From contig NZ_SSWH01000004.1 in assembly GCF_004803505.1 (NCBI RefSeq), positions 1 through 64,000 of the forward strand: a DNA stretch of 64,000 nt, given 5' to 3'. A program made the position numbers and the translations under genes. Below are positions 55,760-64,000 of this stretch, piece after piece (positions within the stretch are counted from its first letter, which is position 1; each line of letters begins with the position of its first letter). Under the pieces are notes generated by a model. It had not been told where the DNA came from and made no database searches. It saw nothing but the letters and a program-made list of their open reading frames with translations. The DNA comes from Arthrobacter echini. GTDB lineage: Bacteria > Actinomycetota > Actinomycetes > Actinomycetales > Micrococcaceae.

Positions 55760-56338
55760 GATGGCCGGGTCCACGTACTCGGCGGGGTCGACCGCAGGCT
55801 GTGTCTCGCGTCGGGCATCCCGGTGCCGGAACGTGGCAGGGATGCCCGTGACGATCGAGTCCGCCGGCGCGTCCTTCACGACGACGGCGTTGGCGCCGAT
55901 CGCGCTTCCGGACCCGATGGTGATGGGCCCGAGCACCTTGGCGCCGGCACCGATCGTGACGCGATCACCGATGGTCGGGTGCCGTTTGACCTTCTCGAGC
56001 GACCTGCCCCCGAGCGTCACCCCCTGATACAGCATGACGTCGTCGCCGATCTCGGCCGTGCTGCCGATGACGATCCCCATGCCGTGATCAATGAAGAACC
56101 TGCGCCCGATCGTCGCCGCCGGGTGGATCTCGACCCCCGTGAGGGTCCTGGCGAGCTGGGACAGCGCGCGTGCCGGGAAGCGCAACCTCTCGTTCCGCCA
56201 CATCCTGTGGGTCAGGCGGTGCACCCAGATGGCGTGGAGTCCCGAGTACACCGTCGTCGTCTCGATCGGGCCACGGGAGGCCGGATCATGGGTGCGAGCG
56301 GTCTCAAGATCCTCACGCAGTCGCTCCATGAAGCTCAC
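55751..56338 (-). CDS. cysE: Serine O-acetyltransferase
   Basis: The 195-residue protein has a helical N-terminal half ([15 protein letters not shown]) and left-handed beta-helix hexapeptide repeats with [21 protein letters not shown] and [22 protein letters not shown], the family hallmark. It makes O-acetylserine for CysK, encoded just upstream. The GTG at 56338 follows AGGAG at five bases. An ATG three codons later is an alternative. The stop codon lies in a 14-base tandem repeat. Confidence 0.92.
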   Translation of the reverse strand: MSFMERLREDLETARTHDPASRGPIETTTVYSGLHAIWVHRLTHRMWRNERLRFPARALSQLARTLTGVEIHPAATIGRRFFIDHGMGIVIGSTAEIGDDVMLYQGVTLGGRSLEKVKRHPTIGDRVTIGAGAKVLGPITIGSGSAIGANAVVVKDAPADSIVTGIPATFRHRDARRETQPAVDPAEYVDPAIYI

Positions 56339-56402
56339 GGAGGCTCCTCTCAGCAGAAATAGCGGCATCGTCGGCGTCGTCGCGGGCTGTCTCCCCGGGG
56401 AG

Positions 56403-57338
56403 TCAGCCGCGGATGTCGTCGAAGAGGACCGTGGAGATGTAGCGCTCACCGAAGTCGCAGACGACGGCTACGATGAGCTTGCCGGCGTTCTCCGGGCGCT
56501 TCGCGAGTTCCAGGGCCGCCCAGACGATGGCTCCCGAGGAGATTCCACCGAGAATGCCCTCCTGGGTGCCCAGCGCCCGTGCTACCCGGACCGAGTCCTC
56601 CACCGTGGCGTCCAGGACCTCGTCGTAGGCCGTGCGGTCCAGGTTCTCGGGGACGAAGTTGGCACCCAGGCCCTGGATCTTGTGCGGTCCCGGGGCGCCG
56701 CCGTTCAGGATGGGGGAATCGGCGGGCTCCACCGCGACGATCTGCACACCGGGCTTGCGCTCCTTGAGGACCTGACCGACGCCGGTGATCGTTCCGCCGG
56801 TCCCCACGCCCGCCACGAAGATGTCCACCTCGCCGTCGGTGTCGTCCCAGACCTCTTCCGCCGTGGTGGACCGGTGTATCGCAGGATTGGCGGCGTTGGC
56901 GAACTGTTCTGCCCAGATCGCGTTGTCGGTCGTCGCGACGATCTCCTTGGCTCGCTCGACCGCGCCCCGCATGCCCTCCGAGCCGGGTGTCAGCACGATC
57001 TCCGCGCCGTAGGCCCGGAGCATGACCCGACGCTCGGTCGACATGGTCTCCGGCATGGTCAGAATGACCCGGTACCCGCGCGCGGCGCCGACCATGGCCA
57101 GTGCGATACCCGTGTTGCCCGAGGTGCCCTCCACGATCGTGCCGCCCGGCTGCAGTGCTCCCGCCTGCTCCGCCGCGTCGATGATGGCCACGCCGATCCG
57201 ATCCTTGACACTGTTGGCCGGATTGTAGAACTCGAGCTTCACGGCGACCTCCGCGTCGAGGCCTTCGGTCAACCGGTTGAGTCGCACGAGGGGCGTACGT
57301 CCGACCAGCTGGGTCACGTCGTCGTAGATCTTTGCCAT
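56403..57338 (-). CDS. cysK: Cysteine synthase A
   Basis: The 311-residue PLP enzyme has the cofactor lysine in [11 protein letters not shown] and the PLP phosphate loop [11 protein letters not shown], plus GGTITG. It converts O-acetylserine and sulfide to cysteine. It is co-oriented with cysE, 64 bases apart, as a probable operon and enzyme complex. The ATG at 57338 ([20 protein letters not shown]) is the standard start. Confidence 0.95.
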   Translation of the reverse strand: MAKIYDDVTQLVGRTPLVRLNRLTEGLDAEVAVKLEFYNPANSVKDRIGVAIIDAAEQAGALQPGGTIVEGTSGNTGIALAMVGAARGYRVILTMPETMSTERRVMLRAYGAEIVLTPGSEGMRGAVERAKEIVATTDNAIWAEQFANAANPAIHRSTTAEEVWDDTDGEVDIFVAGVGTGGTITGVGQVLKERKPGVQIVAVEPADSPILNGGAPGPHKIQGLGANFVPENLDRTAYDEVLDATVEDSVRVARALGTQEGILGGISSGAIVWAALELAKRPENAGKLIVAVVCDFGERYISTVLFDDIRG

Positions 57339-57387
57339 GCGGGGCCTGCCTGTTCCGGAACGGAGGATGGATGGGGAAGGTGTGGTG

Positions 57388-57420
57388 CGGCTCGTGGGTG
57401 GTGAAGTCACCCACGAGCCG
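57388..57420. terminator. Perfect 13-bp hairpin after msrA
   Basis: CGGCTCGTGGGTG (57388-57400) pairs perfectly with CACCCACGAGCCG (57408-57420) around a seven-base loop. It lies between msrA and cysK on the reverse strand, 13 bases after msrA, and separates the two units. Confidence 0.75.
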
Positions 57421-57432
57421 ATGGTACTGCTA

Positions 57433-57957
57433 CTACGCCGCCAGCCACTGGGCGTGCTGCTTGCGCGCCTTGGACAGTTTCGGGTCGATGATCACCTGGC
57501 AGTACCCCTGCTCGGGGTGCTTGGCGTAGAAGTTCTGGTGCGTCTCCTCGGCGACATGGAACTCCGGGAGACGGGCGATCTCCGTGACGATCGGGTTCTT
57601 CCAGTTCGACTGGTGTCTGCGGATGGCGTCCTCGAACAGTTCCTTCTGCTGCGCATCCTGGTAGTACATGACGCTGCGGTACTGCGTGCCGACGTCGTAC
57701 CCCTGCCGATTCAGCGTGGTGGGATCGTGCGAGACGAAATACAGGTCGAGGATGACGTCCTCGGGGATCACGGTCTCGTCGAACGTCACGGCGACGACCT
57801 CTGCGTGGCCCGTCATGCCGGAGCACACGGAGTCGTAGTCCGGGGCCCTGGTGTGTCCGCCGGTGTATCCCGAGACCACTTCGGTCACTCCGCGCGTCTT
57901 CTGGTAGAGAGCATCGAGGCACCAGAAGCAGCCTCCTCCAAGTACGAAAGTCTTCAT
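57433..57957 (-). CDS. msrA: Peptide methionine sulfoxide reductase A
   Basis: The 174-residue protein has the catalytic GGGCFWCLD, the SGYTGG region and [11 protein letters not shown], then YRSVMYYQD. It repairs methionine-S-sulfoxide with thioredoxin-type reductants. Recycling relies on a second cysteine, probably in [10 protein letters not shown]. The ATG at 57957 is the family start. It precedes cysK in the same direction and stops before a strong hairpin. Confidence 0.93.
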   Translation of the reverse strand: MKTFVLGGGCFWCLDALYQKTRGVTEVVSGYTGGHTRAPDYDSVCSGMTGHAEVVAVTFDETVIPEDVILDLYFVSHDPTTLNRQGYDVGTQYRSVMYYQDAQQKELFEDAIRRHQSNWKNPIVTEIARLPEFHVAEETHQNFYAKHPEQGYCQVIIDPKLSKARKQHAQWLAA

Positions 57958-58061
57958 GCTGTTATCAATGCGCCGCTCGCCGCGATGATTCCCGTCCGGG
58001 ATCAGCCTGCGGTGAACAAGGCGGAATTGCCGCCACCAGCAGCGGCGGGTATGACTGGGGC

Positions 58062-59024
58062 ATGGAACAGAACCAGCACGACGCCGGTGCAGCAGGCTCG
58101 AGCGAGGGGCCGGCGTCGGCGGGTGAGCAGAAGGACGCCGTGACGGGACCTGATCCAACTGGGCCCGACTCCGCCGCGTCCGCCTCGGCTCCCACGGTGG
58201 CCGATGTGATGGCTGCTGTGGAGGAGCTGTGGCCGCAGGGTCTTGCCGAGCCGTGGGACGCCGTGGGGCTCGTCGCCGGACGGCCGGGCACCCGCGTGGA
58301 GAAGATCCTGTTCGCGGTCGATCCGACGACAGCCGTGCTCGACGAGGCGTTCGCGTGGGGCGCGTCGATGATCCTCTCGCACCACCCGCTGCTCCTGAAG
58401 CCCGTCTCCGGCGTTGCGGCGTCCGGTTTCAAGGGTGAGGTGATCCACCGGCTCATCGAGGGCGGATGCGCCCTGGCCACGGTCCACACCAACGGCGACA
58501 GCGCCGTGGGCGGCGTCTCCGATGTGCTCGCGGAGGCACTCGGTCTCCACGACCTCGAGCCGCTGATGCGTGCTGATGGGGGATCGCCCGCGGAAGGGAT
58601 CGGGCGCGTGGGCGAGCTGGGAACGCCACAGGCTCTGGGGGACTTCGCGGAGGCGGTCTTCTCGATCCTTCCGGCCGTGGCCGGAGGGGTCCGCGTGGCG
58701 GGGGACCGGAAGGCGCTGATCCGCAGGGTCGCCGTCTGCGGGGGAGCAGGCGACTCTCTCTTCGATCAGGTCCGCTCGAGCGGGGCCGACGTCTTCGTCA
58801 CGGCTGATCTGCGCCACCACCCGGCATCCGAGGCCAGGGAGGCGGCCGGTCCCGGAACCCCGTATCTGATCGACGTGTCCCATTTCGGCAGCGAATGGCT
58901 CTGGCTGACACCGGCTGCAGCACGCCTGGGCGCCCTGCTCTCGGATCGGGGATTCGGCGTCGACATCCGGGTCAGCGAGGTCAACACCGATCCCTGGGAC
59001 TTCGTGCTCACCCCGGGCCGCTGA
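58062..59024 (+). CDS. Nif3-like dinuclear metal-centre protein
   Basis: The 320-residue protein has a low-complexity N-terminal extension of about 45 residues, then the Nif3/DUF34 fold: EPWDAVGLVAGRPG, SHHPLLLKPVSGV, ATVHTNGDSAVGGV, and DVSHFGSEWLWLTP. The His/Asp/Glu residues bind two metal ions. These proteins are linked to GTP cyclohydrolase-like or NAD-salvage functions but none is proven. The gene is followed by a coiled-coil gene and RNase HI, a conserved actinobacterial order. Confidence 0.88.
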   Translation: MEQNQHDAGAAGSSEGPASAGEQKDAVTGPDPTGPDSAASASAPTVADVMAAVEELWPQGLAEPWDAVGLVAGRPGTRVEKILFAVDPTTAVLDEAFAWGASMILSHHPLLLKPVSGVAASGFKGEVIHRLIEGGCALATVHTNGDSAVGGVSDVLAEALGLHDLEPLMRADGGSPAEGIGRVGELGTPQALGDFAEAVFSILPAVAGGVRVAGDRKALIRRVAVCGGAGDSLFDQVRSSGADVFVTADLRHHPASEAREAAGPGTPYLIDVSHFGSEWLWLTPAAARLGALLSDRGFGVDIRVSEVNTDPWDFVLTPGR

Positions 59025-59141
59025 CGCCTGAGCGCACTGACGTCGGGCTGAACGTCAGTGGGAACAACGCCTAGGCTGGAACCGGCGTCGGTGCGGGCGC
59101 CTGTCCCCGTACCCCATTCGTTCCGATCCCGGAGGTTTATC

Positions 59142-59885
59142 GTGGCCAAGGCTGCACCTGAGGAACAACTCCGTCTGCTCGATCTGCAGGCCCTCGATTC
59201 GACCCTCAATCTCCTGCTGCGTCAGGCTGCTGCCGCCCGCAGCAATCCGGCCCTCGCGGCTGCTGCGGCGCGGGTGGCGGAGGGCGACGGCGAACTCGTG
59301 CGCGCCGAGACCGAGCTCGGTGATCTGGAACGCGAGCTGACCCGCGCGGAGGACGAGGTCCAGGCGGTCGTCACCAGGCTGGAGCGTGACGAGAAGCGGC
59401 TGAACAGCGGCACCGGCACCTCGAAGGACCTCACGGCGCTGCAGCACGAGGTGGCCTCGCTGTCCAGGCGACGGTCCGATCTCGAGGACGTGGAACTGGA
59501 CGTCATGGAGCGCGTCGAGACGGCACGTGCGGCCCGGGCCGCGATCCAGGAGCGGACGAACAGCGTCCGCGCCGAACTCCGCGACCTCGAGCAGACCCGT
59601 GACACCGAACTCGCCGGGATCGAGGAGCAGCGGGCGCAGGTCCAGGCGCAGCGCGAGGAACTCGCGGGAACCTTCGACGCCGGCCTGCTGAGCACCTACG
59701 AGCGCATTCTCGCCCGGCGCGGCGTCGGCGCCGCACGGCTCTTCCACGGCAAGTCGGAGGGCTCGGGCATGCAGCTGAGCCCCGGAGACCTCCGCGACAT
59801 CTCGGGTGCCGCGCCCGACGACGTCGTGATCTGTCCCGACTCCGGGGTCATCCTCGTCCGCTCCGCCGACTGGGGGAGCCAGTGA
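59142..59885 (+). CDS. Coiled-coil protein of the zinc-ribbon family with a degraded ribbon
   Basis: GTG start after GGAGG. The 247-residue protein is a long coiled coil (residues about 10-190, as in LLDLQALDSTLNLLLRQ) ending in the region where relatives carry a four-cysteine zinc ribbon. Here only one cysteine remains (DVVICPDSGVILVR); the others are Ser or absent (KSEGSGM). The fold may persist without zinc, or the domain is decaying. It belongs to the Nif3-linked DUF (CT398-like) family. TAGGCT at 59074-59079 may be its -10. The stop overlaps the RNase HI start by four bases. Confidence 0.75.
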   Translation: MAKAAPEEQLRLLDLQALDSTLNLLLRQAAAARSNPALAAAAARVAEGDGELVRAETELGDLERELTRAEDEVQAVVTRLERDEKRLNSGTGTSKDLTALQHEVASLSRRRSDLEDVELDVMERVETARAARAAIQERTNSVRAELRDLEQTRDTELAGIEEQRAQVQAQREELAGTFDAGLLSTYERILARRGVGAARLFHGKSEGSGMQLSPGDLRDISGAAPDDVVICPDSGVILVRSADWGSQ

Positions 59886-60883
59886 CCGTGGATGAGAGGC
59901 AGCTGTTCGACACCGCTGGCACGGACGACGACGGGAGCGCCGGGACGGGCAGGCGCCTGATCGTCGAGGCCGATGGAGGCTCCCGTGGCAATCCGGGTCA
60001 TGCCGGCTACGGCGCGCTCGTGCGGGACCCCGAGACGGGGCGGATCCTGGTGGAGAAAGCAGCGTACATCGGCAAGGCCTCGAACAACGTCGCCGAGTAC
60101 ACGGGCCTGGTCGCCGGGCTGGAGCTGGCTCGCGAGATCGATCCGCGCGCGAGCGTTCACGTGAAGATGGACTCCAAGCTCGTGGTCGAGCAGATGTCCG
60201 GTCGGTGGAAGATCAAGCATGCGGACATGCGGGTCCTGGCGGAGAAGGCACGGAAGGTGCTGGCACCTAGGCGGGTGCGCTACGAGTGGATCCCGCGCGA
60301 GCGCAACAAGGACGCCGATCGCCTGTCCAACGAGGCGATGGATGCCGGTATGGCCGGCGTCGACTGGGCGCCCCGGAACGCGAGCGCGGCGGACCGGAGG
60401 CGCGACCCGGAGTCGGCCGCGACCGGAGGGACCGCCGCACCGGGTACGACCTCGGTGACGGGTGCGGCGCCGGCAGCCGAGCAGGGGCAGCGACCGACCG
60501 GAAGCCTGCATCACGTGGAGGTGTGGACGGCGGATCTGCCCGGAGCGCAGGCGAGCCTCGGCTGGCTGCTCGAACGTCTCGGGTTCCCGCAGCGGAACGC
60601 CTGGGGCGGCGGAGCGAGCTACGGGTCCGACACGTTCTACCTGGTGCTCGAGAGTGGGCCCGATCTCGCACCGGGAGGCCACGAACGCCGTCGTCCCGGG
60701 GTGAACCACCTCGCGTTCAGGGCCGGCTCGCGCGCCGACGTCGATCTGCTGGCGCGTCGGGCATCCAGTCACGGCTGGACGCTCCTGTTCGCCGACCGGC
60801 ATCCTTTCGCCGGCGGCGCGGGGCACTACGCCGCGTACCTGGAGAATGCCGAGGGCTTCGAGGTGGAGCTGGTCGCGGACTGA
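59882..60883 (+). CDS. RNase HI fused to a glyoxalase/VOC domain
   Basis: The 333-residue protein has two clear domains. Residues about 24-155 are RNase HI with the acidic site residues Asp31 (EADGGSRGNPG), Glu72 (AEYTGL), Asp97 (KMDSKL) and Asp146 (NKDADRLSN). After a linker rich in Gly, Ala, Thr and Pro (about 165-206), residues 207-333 form a VOC unit beginning SLHHVEVWTADLP and ending GHYAAYLENAEGFEVELVAD. Other actinobacteria fuse RNase HI to a CobC-like phosphatase, so a VOC partner is uncommon. GTG start coupled to the gene upstream. RNase HI degrades RNA in hybrids; the VOC substrate is unknown. Confidence 0.85.
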   Translation: MTVDERQLFDTAGTDDDGSAGTGRRLIVEADGGSRGNPGHAGYGALVRDPETGRILVEKAAYIGKASNNVAEYTGLVAGLELAREIDPRASVHVKMDSKLVVEQMSGRWKIKHADMRVLAEKARKVLAPRRVRYEWIPRERNKDADRLSNEAMDAGMAGVDWAPRNASAADRRRDPESAATGGTAAPGTTSVTGAAPAAEQGQRPTGSLHHVEVWTADLPGAQASLGWLLERLGFPQRNAWGGGASYGSDTFYLVLESGPDLAPGGHERRRPGVNHLAFRAGSRADVDLLARRASSHGWTLLFADRHPFAGGAGHYAAYLENAEGFEVELVAD

Positions 60884-60946
60884 GCATCCGGTCCTGCGGG
60901 CTCCTGGCGAGCGCGGTCGGGCACGGTGGTCGGTGGAGCACGATGC

Positions 60947-61708
60947 TCACTCGACCAGGATGTTCAGTTGCGCCGGTTTCCGTGCTGTCGCCGGCGTCAG
61001 GTCCGCAGTCCATTTCTCCTGTGTCGCGGCCAGCAGTGCAGCCGGGGTGGCCGGCGGTGCTCCGCGGCGGGTCAGCAGATGGCGTGCCAGCTCGCCCCGG
61101 GTGTGCTTGGCGAAGTGCGAGACCACGGTGCGCCGGCCGCCGCGCAGTGCGAAGACGTTCACCGCGGCGCTGTTCTGCGGAGGAGGAGTCCAGGCCGCTG
61201 CGTAGGTGCTGGAGCGGCAGTCGACCACGAGGTCATGGCCCGCATGTCGGGTGAGCGGGGCGGCCAGCTGCTGCTTCCAGAAGGTCGTCAGGCGTCCGAT
61301 GCCCGGCAGGTCCACCGCCATCGACAGCCGGTACGCGGGAATGCGATCACCGAGGCCGATTGCCCCCCACAGTCCCGAGACCACGATGCACTGGCTCCGG
61401 GCCTTCCGTTTCTGGGCCGGCGTCAGAGTTGCGTAGCCGAGCGCCTCGTACAGCACTCCGGAGTAGATGCTGTGGGCGCCGGATGCGGGTGCTGTCCCGA
61501 GCAGGAGATTCCGCCGGATGTCTCCGGCCAGCGATGCCCCGACGCCGAGGACGGCGTGGGCGTCAGGGGCGTCGCTGGCCTTCTGCAGGCCGGCGAGCAC
61601 TGCCCTGCGCGCCTCGTTCAGTTCGGGGAACAGGAGCTCGTCCCAGCGGAACGGGGTTCCCCTTCGCGCGGAGGACTTGCCCTCGGAGGGTGGAAGCAGG
61701 ATCAGCAC
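60947..61708 (-). CDS. YaaA (DUF328) family protein
   Basis: The 253-residue protein starts MLILLPPSEGKSSARRGTPF, the DUF328/YaaA opening. It has HSIYSGVLYEALGYATL and the later DCRSSTYAAAW and FAKHTRGELARHLL. YaaA binds DNA and lowers hydrogen-peroxide damage in E. coli. The GTG is preceded by TAGGGT and six bases, consistent with a leaderless mRNA. It is divergent from the RNase P RNA gene. Confidence 0.9.
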   Translation of the reverse strand: MLILLPPSEGKSSARRGTPFRWDELLFPELNEARRAVLAGLQKASDAPDAHAVLGVGASLAGDIRRNLLLGTAPASGAHSIYSGVLYEALGYATLTPAQKRKARSQCIVVSGLWGAIGLGDRIPAYRLSMAVDLPGIGRLTTFWKQQLAAPLTRHAGHDLVVDCRSSTYAAAWTPPPQNSAAVNVFALRGGRRTVVSHFAKHTRGELARHLLTRRGAPPATPAALLAATQEKWTADLTPATARKPAQLNILVE

Positions 61709-61788
61709 CGATCAACCCTACCCACTGCACGACGGCGTCCCGTCCCGGACGAGCGGGGTGGCGTGGTCACCTCTTCGGTCGGAACATC

Positions 61789-61794
61789 TAGGAT
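61789..61794 (+). promoter_or_regulatory. -10 box of the RNase P RNA gene
   Basis: TAGGAT is followed by six bases and the 5' end of the RNase P RNA helix at about 61801-61802. The same spacing before RNA and protein start sites in this window supports the reading of TANNNT boxes elsewhere. Confidence 0.55.
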
Positions 61795-61801
61795 GGTCAC
61801 T

Positions 61802-62203
61802 GGATGGGTCGACCAGGCGGCCGCGTTGGACGGTGCCGAGGCATCCGGTCCACCGAGGAACGTCCGGGCTCCACAGGGCAGGGTGGTGGGTAACGCCCAC
61901 TCGGGGTAACCCGCAGGCCAGTGCCACAGAGAACAGACCGCTGTCCGCAAGGGCTTCGAGCCCGAGCGGGGAGTAAGGGTGAAACGGTGGTGTAAGAGAC
62001 CACCAGCGCACCGGGTGACCGGTGCGGCTCGGTAAACCCCACCCGGAGCAAGGCCAGACAGTGCGCGATCGAGGGCTGCCCGCCCGAGTGCACGGGTAGG
62101 CCGCTGGAGGTCGTCGGTAACGGCGACCGTAGATGGATGGCCGCCACTCGCACGACGGCGACGTCGTGCGATGACAGAACCCGGCGTATCGGTCGGCCCA
62201 TCC
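61802..62203 (+). ncRNA. rnpB: RNase P RNA (class A)
   Basis: The conserved strings are present in order: GAGGAACGTCCGGGCTCCAC (61853-61872), AGGGCAGGGTGGTGGGTAAC after it, GGTAAACCCCA, and the 3' GACAGAACCCGGCGTA. GGATGGGTCGACC (61802-61814) pairs with GGTCGGCCCATCC (62191-62203) to form helix P1. It is the catalytic RNA of tRNA 5' maturation. The approximately 402-nt length fits actinobacteria. Confidence 0.95.
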
Positions 62204-62354
62204 CACTGCCTGTGCCACGGCCCAGTCACCGCCCGACGACGGCACACCGTGCTCACCGTGCGAAGTCCCGGCGCGTCGTGCCCTCCCCGGCATCGTAGGG
62301 GTGCCTACGCTGTGGGTACCGCCGCGGGTCTCACACGCTCGGCGCGACGGTACG

Positions 62355-62395
62355 AACGGGCCGGCCTGCTGCTGGGGACCTGGGGCCGGCCCGTT
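62355..62395. terminator. 12-bp GC-rich hairpin downstream of rnpB
   Basis: AACGGGCCGGCC (62355-62366) pairs perfectly with GGCCGGCCCGTT (62384-62395) over a 17-base loop. It lies about 150 bases after rnpB. A smaller inverted repeat, CGTAGG-GGTG-CCTACG, is at 62294-62309. Either could end the rnpB transcript. Confidence 0.5.
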
Positions 62396-62558
62396 CACCA
62401 CGACGGCGATCAGCAGAAGACCTATCGAAGGGGTGACCGCATGAGTCGATCCAGCAGTATCACCGGAGGGTCACCGATCGTCAAGAGCTGCGCACTTTCC
62501 TGCGTGGACCGCGCCCATCCGGTCAGGCAGCCATTCCTGACGCGGTTAGAGTGATTCG
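62396..62558 (+). other. Intergenic stretch with a possible 37-codon frame and a leaderless-type -10
   Basis: An ATG at 62441 after GAAGGGG opens 37 codons to TGA at 62554, but composition and length give no proof of a gene. TAGAGT at 62547-62552 lies six bases before the ATG of the MFS gene at 62559, so the downstream gene is probably leaderless. I see nothing else here. Confidence 0.35.
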
Positions 62559-63848
62559 ATGGTTGCTGGGGGCATCAAAAAAAGTCTGTTCGTGCGCAAC
62601 GCGAACTTCCGGGCATTGCTGGTCTCCAGTACCTCGGGTGTGCTCGGCAACGCCATCGCTGCGGTGGCGCTTCCGGTCATCGCCGCCGTCGAGCTCGACG
62701 CCAGTAATTTCGCCGTAGCCGCGCTCGCAGGCATGACGTTCCTGCCGTGGCTGCTGTTCGGTCTGTTCATCGGTGTCTGGGTGGACCGGCTACCGCGCAA
62801 GCCCGTGATGCTGACAGCCCTCACCGCACGCGTGATCGTCCTCTCGCTGCTTCCCCTGGGGTACTGGCTGGGGTTCCTCACCACACCCCTGCTCTTCGCG
62901 GCGGCTTTCGCTGCCGGTGTCGCCTCGGCCTTCTTCCAGCTGGCGGACGCGGCACTCGTGCAGCAGGCGGTGACCCCGGACGAGCTGATGGAGGGCAACG
63001 GGCTCATCACCGGAGCCGGAGCCGCGGTGGATGCCGGAGGACGATCCGCGGCAGGATGGCTGACGGGTCTCGCCGGGGCGTCCAACACACTCGTCGTGCA
63101 GGTGGTGACGTCGATCGTCTCCCTGGTCGCCATCCACCGACTGCAGGTGAAGGAGGTCCTTCAGCCGCCCAGTGGGCATCACATCTGGCGGGAGATGATC
63201 GACGGACTGCGCTACACGTTCAGTACCGCACCCCTGCGAGCCCTTCTCTTCAATGCCGCTCTCTGGAATCTCGGAGGCAACATCGCGGCGTCACTGCTGG
63301 TGCTGCTGGTCCTTCGGACCCTTCAGGAGTCGGAGATCTGGCTGGGTCTGCTTCTGGCAGCGGCATCCGTGGGCGGCGCGGTCGGAGGGATCAGCGCCCA
63401 CGCGATGGGCGAGAGATTCGGATCCGGGCCGCTGTGGCGCTGGTCGATGGTGCCGGGAGTCCTCGGCTATGCCTCGCTGCTGATCCTCACACCGGGCTGG
63501 GGCATGCTCTGGGGCGTACTGGGCATGTTCGTCATGGGCTCGAGCGTCGCCTGGAACATCGTGGTCGGGTCGAGCTTCCGCCAGCGTGTGTGTCCCCCCG
63601 GCATGATGGGGCGGCTCGGTGCGGCGTCCAGGATGGTGAGCTGGGGAATGCTCGCACTGGCGAGCTTCGTGGCGGGTGTCCTCGCCGAGGTGATCGGTAT
63701 CCGTGAAGCCATTCTGGTCGGGGTCGTCATCGCCTGCTCGGCACCGCTGGTGGCATTGCTGGGTTCGTTGCGGGGCATCAGGCGGCTCGAGGATCTCGTC
63801 GAGGCGCCCGCTCCTGCCGGGCTGGACGCGACGCCCTCCCAGGGGTGA
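62559..63848 (+). CDS. MFS transporter
   Basis: The 429-residue protein has about twelve transmembrane helices, with GLFIGVWVDRLPRKPVMLTALTAR as the first-half signature and basic C-terminal residues after the last helix. It resembles the macrolide-efflux-like (MFS_3/enterobactin exporter type) group. The substrate is unknown. The start follows a -10 box by six bases. It is the last complete gene in the window. Confidence 0.85.
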   Translation: MVAGGIKKSLFVRNANFRALLVSSTSGVLGNAIAAVALPVIAAVELDASNFAVAALAGMTFLPWLLFGLFIGVWVDRLPRKPVMLTALTARVIVLSLLPLGYWLGFLTTPLLFAAAFAAGVASAFFQLADAALVQQAVTPDELMEGNGLITGAGAAVDAGGRSAAGWLTGLAGASNTLVVQVVTSIVSLVAIHRLQVKEVLQPPSGHHIWREMIDGLRYTFSTAPLRALLFNAALWNLGGNIAASLLVLLVLRTLQESEIWLGLLLAAASVGGAVGGISAHAMGERFGSGPLWRWSMVPGVLGYASLLILTPGWGMLWGVLGMFVMGSSVAWNIVVGSSFRQRVCPPGMMGRLGAASRMVSWGMLALASFVAGVLAEVIGIREAILVGVVIACSAPLVALLGSLRGIRRLEDLVEAPAPAGLDATPSQG

Positions 63849-63875
63849 GGGCCCGCGGTGAGGACATGCGCCCGG

Positions 63876-64000
63876 TCAGTGGCCGAACGGGTCGGGATCG
63901 ACACCGGGCAGCCACGTGAGTCCGGGCACGCCCCACCCGTTGTTCCGGATGGTCCTGCGTGCCTTGCGCTGGTAACGGCTGGTGAGCCGGTCGACGAAGA
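63876..64000 (-). CDS. 3' end of an unidentified protein, cut by the window edge
   Basis: On the reverse strand 40 residues are encoded up to the window end, reading [20 protein letters not shown] and ending [15 protein letters not shown], before a TGA at 63878-63876. The basic stretch and Pro-rich end do not let me name a family. The N-terminal part is outside the window. Confidence 0.55.
   Translation of the reverse strand, partial: FVDRLTSRYQRKARRTIRNNGWGVPGLTWLPGVDPDPFGH

Noticed and set aside
62171-62554. 127-codon frame after rnpB
   Set aside because: It begins inside rnpB and crosses a strong hairpin; only the last 37 codons have a plausible ribosome site, and no similarity is evident.

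Overview
The window is high-GC DNA from an actinobacterium, most likely a Micrococcaceae member (Arthrobacter, Micrococcus or Kocuria relatives). This rests on gene content and order: actinobacterial families (DUF3145, DUF3052, DUF2469, a C4-free L32, an AceE-type homodimeric pyruvate dehydrogenase E1), a PucR-type regulator beside fabD-fabH-acpP-fabF, an oleA-oleBC-oleD cluster with a fused OleBC, many GTG/TTG starts, and TANNNT -10 boxes six bases before start codons, which suggest leaderless mRNAs. I could run no database search, so family names rest on recognised motifs and synteny.

Layout. 1-8.0 kb is accessory: a possible insertion-sequence remnant, a hydrolase-MOSC pair, an acetyltransferase next to a decayed gene, a VapBC toxin-antitoxin pair whose toxin is frameshifted near its end, a cupredoxin lipoprotein with membrane proteins, and small enzymes. 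8.0-10.6 kb is the housekeeping run DUF177-rpmF-rnc-mutM. It is then broken by a secreted NlpC/P60 cell-wall hydrolase, preceded by an apparent c-di-AMP (ydaO-type) riboswitch and an MtrA-like direct repeat, and by the long-chain olefin cluster oleABCD. smc and ftsY resume at 16.8-23.1 kb, followed by zwf and ffh. 27.2-32.6 kb is the ribosome and export run rpsP-khpA-rimM-trmD-rplS-lepB-lepB-rnhB-DUF2469. A reverse-strand cassette (aldehyde dehydrogenase pseudogene, SnoaL-like protein, quinone oxidoreductase) separates this from yraN-comM-dprA, an alkyltransferase-like protein, and xerC.

40.8-50.6 kb holds DUF3145, the fatty-acid-synthesis operon (fabD-fabH-acpP-fabF, reverse strand) with its FasR-like regulator, aceE, DUF3052 and a 1-Cys peroxiredoxin. 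Two similar palindromes, one before fabD and one before the regulator gene, suggest one operator circuit. 50.6-64 kb has a sirtuin, a repeat-containing exported protein, tRNA-Val, rlmN, gnd, the cysteine pair cysK-cysE, msrA, then Nif3-like, coiled-coil and RNase HI genes, yaaA, the RNase P RNA and an MFS transporter.

No CRISPR array, prophage or complete mobile element is visible, and I found no convincing new multigene system. The most unusual items are an RNase HI fused to a glyoxalase/VOC domain, a full-length MGMT-like protein with PGHR in place of PCHR, the stacked control in front of the NlpC/P60 gene, the paired fatty-acid operators, and several gene-decay events caused by small duplications or deletions.
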